8,074 nt of DNA from NCBI GenBank assembly GCA_937872125.1, contig CALMNY010000089.1:1-8074 (forward strand), given 5' to 3'. Shown here piece by piece: positions 6,397 through 8,074 of the stretch. A model generated the notes under the pieces. That model was not told the origin of the DNA and did not search any database. It was given only the letters and a program-made list of their open reading frames with translations. Source of the stretch: an uncultured Candidatus Competibacteraceae bacterium. GTDB taxonomy: Bacteria > Pseudomonadota > Gammaproteobacteria > Competibacterales > Competibacteraceae. The number at the start of each line of letters is the position of its first letter. Position 1 is the stretch's first letter. The translations under genes and the position numbers were made by a program.

Positions 6397-7185
6397 TCAG
6401 TGAAAGACATAGGCGCCATACCCGACCACCTGATCGCGCGAGCCGGCGGTGTCGCCGGAATTGCGCAGATCAATGGTTTCACCGTGCAGGCCCTTGCGCC
6501 GCGCGACCCACAGCAGGCCGCTGACCGGATTGCGCCCGCACGCCTGGTCGTAGCCGATGTCCTCATAGCGCAGCGCCTCGATGGCCTGGGAGGTCGCACT
6601 GTCCAGGCGGCGGGCCGTCTGGTAGTCCTGATAGTGGCTGAGATCGGAACTGATGACGATCAGGGTTTCCGGCCCGCCCCACAGCGCCTCCAGCACCGCG
6701 CCGACTGCCGCCGGGCGGGCGTCGCCGACCACCAGTGGCGCCAGCTTGAATTCGCCCAGCACTTCTTGCAGGAATGGCAGATGCACTTCCAGACTGTGTT
6801 CCTGGGCATGGGCCTGCTCCAGGAACCCCACCTCCGGCAGTTGCCGAACCTGTTCGATGGCTTCCTGGTCCACCGGAATCTGGCCGAGCGGGGTCGCGAA
6901 CGCCGTCATGCTGCTGACTGCGATGCCCCGGAATCCGACCCGGTGGCTCGGTCCCAGCAGGACGACCCGGGTAATTACATCCCGGACTGCTTGCAACCGG
7001 GCATAGGCCGAGGCGGCGATGGGGCCGGAGTAGATGTAGCCGGCATGAGGAACGATGATCGCCTTGGGCGGTGGTTCGGTCGAGGGTTCGACCTGGCTCA
7101 GAAACTGCCGCACCTGAGCGTGCAGTTCCCCGGCGCTGGCCGGATAGAACAGTCCCGCTACGGCGGGTGTGCGCACGGTTTGCAT
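6397..7185 (-). CDS. amrB: MEMO-family protein, AmmeMemoRadiSam system protein B
   Basis: MEMO-like protein of 262 residues, full length for the family and related in fold to extradiol (LigB-type) dioxygenases. It opens with the typical VRTPAVAGLFYPA (4-16). Conserved blocks follow: PHAGYIYSG (46-54), LGPSHRV (77-83), EHSLEVHLPFLQ (129-140), SSDLSHY (179-185), CGRNPV (216-221) and VGYGAYVF (254-261). His47, His81 and Cys216 correspond in motif to the residues reported as metal (iron) ligands in human MEMO1 (His49, His81, Cys244), so a bound metal is plausible. The substrate is unknown. The ATG at 7185 is preceded by GGGAGG with eight-base spacing, and a TATACT box lies further upstream, making it the first gene of the amrB-amrA-recB-recD run. 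It faces amrS across a 154-base divergent gap. Confidence 0.93.
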   Translation of the reverse strand: MQTVRTPAVAGLFYPASAGELHAQVRQFLSQVEPSTEPPPKAIIVPHAGYIYSGPIAASAYARLQAVRDVITRVVLLGPSHRVGFRGIAVSSMTAFATPLGQIPVDQEAIEQVRQLPEVGFLEQAHAQEHSLEVHLPFLQEVLGEFKLAPLVVGDARPAAVGAVLEALWGGPETLIVISSDLSHYQDYQTARRLDSATSQAIEALRYEDIGYDQACGRNPVSGLLWVARRKGLHGETIDLRNSGDTAGSRDQVVGYGAYVFH

Positions 7186-7193
7186 AACGACGC

Positions 7194-7199
7194 CCTCCC
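7194..7199 (-). promoter_or_regulatory. Ribosome binding site of amrB
   Basis: GGGAGG on the minus strand, eight bases ahead of the ATG at 7185. It is the best ribosome site in the four-gene run and supports this start; recB and recD have none comparable. Confidence 0.75.
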
Positions 7200-7227
7200 G
7201 ATGAGTTTGCCAACACGAATCAGCTAA

Positions 7228-7255
7228 AGTATAGGGCCTGAATTCGTTCGGTAAC
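7228..7255 (-). promoter_or_regulatory. Possible sigma-70 promoter for amrB-amrA-recB-recD
   Basis: On the minus strand TATACT (7233-7228) matches the -10 consensus at five of six positions. Sixteen bases upstream is GTTACC (7255-7250), a poor -35 with about three matches. Transcription would begin near 7221, giving a leader of roughly 36 bases before the amrB ATG. The -10 is persuasive and the -35 weak, so an activator may be needed or another promoter may exist. Confidence 0.4.
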
Positions 7256-7280
7256 GGGCGAATTGTGGTCTAAAGATTAA

Positions 7281-7301
7281 GGTTAACCAGCATTCCGCTG
7301 G
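7281..7301. repeat. Palindrome GGTTAACC overlapping a 5-bp hairpin
   Basis: GGTTAACC (7281-7288) is a perfect 8-base palindrome, and CCAGC (7287-7291) pairs with GCTGG (7297-7301) around a five-base loop. The A-run after it (7304-7308) gives no plus-strand terminator tail. Position in the divergent region makes an operator or leader hairpin possible; size alone does not prove it. Confidence 0.4.
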
Positions 7302-7328
7302 CCGAAAAACGATGAGAGCCTTTGTCAC

Positions 7329-7334
7329 AGGAGG
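7329..7334 (+). promoter_or_regulatory. Ribosome binding site that fixes the amrS GTG start
   Basis: AGGAGG, the full Shine-Dalgarno core, lies five bases ahead of the GTG at 7340. It decides the start: no ATG occurs in this frame until codon 51, which would remove the N-terminal cysteine cluster. Confidence 0.88.
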
Positions 7335-7339
7335 CCGCT

Positions 7340-8074
7340 GTGAACCCAACCACCGAGTTTTTTCCCACCCGCTACTGGCACGTCCTCGATGATGGCCGGG
7401 TCCAGTGCGATGTCTGCCCACGCTTCTGCAAGCTGCACGAGGGCCAGCAGGGCCTGTGCTTCGTGCGCGGCTGCCACAACGGCCAGATCATGCTGACCAG
7501 CTATGGCCGATCCAGCGGCTTTTGCATTGATCCGATTGAAAAGAAACCCCTCAACCACTTTCTGCCCGGCACTTCGGTGCTGTCGTTCGGCACTGCCGGC
7601 TGCAATCTGGCCTGCAAGTTTTGCCAGAACTGGGATATGAGCAAGTCGCGCGAAATGGACACCCTGGCCGATGCCGCCGCGCCCGACAAACTGGCGCGGG
7701 TGGCCCACGAACTGGGCTGCCGCAGCATGGCCTACACCTACAACGATCCGGTGATTTTCATGGAATATGCGATGGATGTCGCCGTTGCTTGCCGGGATTA
7801 CGGGATCAAGTCGGTGGCGGTCACCGCCGGCTACATGTGCGACGAGCCGCGCCAGGAATTCTATAAATACATGGACGCCGCCAACGTGGACCTCAAGGCC
7901 TTTACCGAGGACTTCTACTGGAAGATCTGCGGCGGCCACTTGCAACCGGTGCTCGATACCCTGGTGTACCTCAAGCGGGAAACCAGCGTCTGGTTCGAGA
8001 TCACCACCCTGCTGATTCCCGGCGAGAACGATTCCGACGCCGAACTGGAGGCGCTGACCCAGTGGGTGGTGGAA
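7340..8074 (+). CDS. amrS: AmmeMemoRadiSam system radical SAM enzyme (3' end outside the window)
   Basis: Radical S-adenosylmethionine protein related to pyruvate formate-lyase activating enzymes; 245 codons are visible and the frame is still open at the window end. The GTG start has AGGAGG five bases ahead. The SAM-cleaving iron-sulfur motif CNLACKFC gives Cys88, Cys92 and Cys95, within SFGTAGCNLACKFCQNWD (82-99). An N-terminal cysteine group, VQCDVCPRFC then GLC and GC (Cys23, 26, 30, 40, 45), is characteristic of this family and could bind zinc or a second cluster. The family motif AYTYNDP (131-137) and the strand AANVDLKAF (180-188) are present. By family it should make the 5'-deoxyadenosyl radical; the substrate is unknown, and AmrA or AmrB may be partner or target. 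It is read away from amrB-amrA, so the trio is split over two divergent transcripts. Confidence 0.93.
   Translation, partial: MNPTTEFFPTRYWHVLDDGRVQCDVCPRFCKLHEGQQGLCFVRGCHNGQIMLTSYGRSSGFCIDPIEKKPLNHFLPGTSVLSFGTAGCNLACKFCQNWDMSKSREMDTLADAAAPDKLARVAHELGCRSMAYTYNDPVIFMEYAMDVAVACRDYGIKSVAVTAGYMCDEPRQEFYKYMDAANVDLKAFTEDFYWKICGGHLQPVLDTLVYLKRETSVWFEITTLLIPGENDSDAELEALTQWVVE

Larger units (their letters stand above)
7186..7339. promoter_or_regulatory. Divergent intergenic control region amrB / amrS
   Basis: All 154 bases between the two start codons are non-coding and AT-richer than the flanks. For the minus strand there is a good -10 box. For the plus strand I find no convincing sigma-70 pair; the AT-rich stretch 7263-7286 (TTGTGG, then TAAAGATTAAGG) is the likeliest place. 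The palindrome GGTTAACC (7281-7288) and the overlapping small hairpin CCAGC-ATTCC-GCTGG (7287-7301) lie between that stretch and the amrS ribosome site, where a regulator or leader-RNA structure could act. Confidence 0.55.

Noticed and set aside
6400..7227. 275-codon plus-strand open frame
   Set aside because: It mirrors amrB almost exactly and shows no family motif, whereas the minus frame has all MEMO blocks.
7325..7945. 206-codon minus-strand open frame
   Set aside because: It is antisense to amrS, whose radical SAM motifs and ribosome site are clear; the minus frame has no recognised domain.

Overview
The window looks like a chromosomal segment of a high-GC gammaproteobacterium. This rests on a RecBCD-type (not AddAB-type) exonuclease, a tRNA 3' end of the TCCCCGG-acceptor type seen in tRNA-Asn of that class, and long antisense open frames typical of GC-rich DNA. 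I cannot name the genus. There are no transposases, CRISPR arrays, phage genes or rRNAs.

Layout. Positions 1-54 hold what looks like the last 11 bases of a tRNA (probably tRNA-Asn, plus strand) and its intrinsic terminator. Positions 55-348 carry no gene; they hold several short repeats and a striking long inverted repeat (201-343) that starts six bases beyond the recD stop codon and is followed, on the minus strand, by a run of six T. From 349 to 7185 the minus strand carries one compact run of genes in transcription order amrB - amrA - recB - recD, with a 17-base gap, then a 1-base overlap (TGATG), then a 4-base overlap (ATGA). A 154-base divergent intergenic region (7186-7339) separates this run from amrS, a radical SAM gene on the plus strand that starts at a GTG with a perfect Shine-Dalgarno site and runs off the window end.

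How the genes relate. AmrA (AMMECR1 family), AmrB (MEMO family) and AmrS (radical SAM) make up the conserved but biochemically poorly understood AmmeMemoRadiSam trio. RecB and RecD are two of the three subunits of the RecBCD double-strand-break repair and DNA degradation machine, and both look fully intact, including the RecB nuclease site. The unusual point is the joining of these two sets: recB starts inside the stop codon of amrA with no good ribosome site of its own, so its synthesis is probably coupled to AmrA. recC is not in the window. This AMMECR1/MEMO-RecBD arrangement is the best candidate here for something under-described, although a functional link is inference from gene order only.
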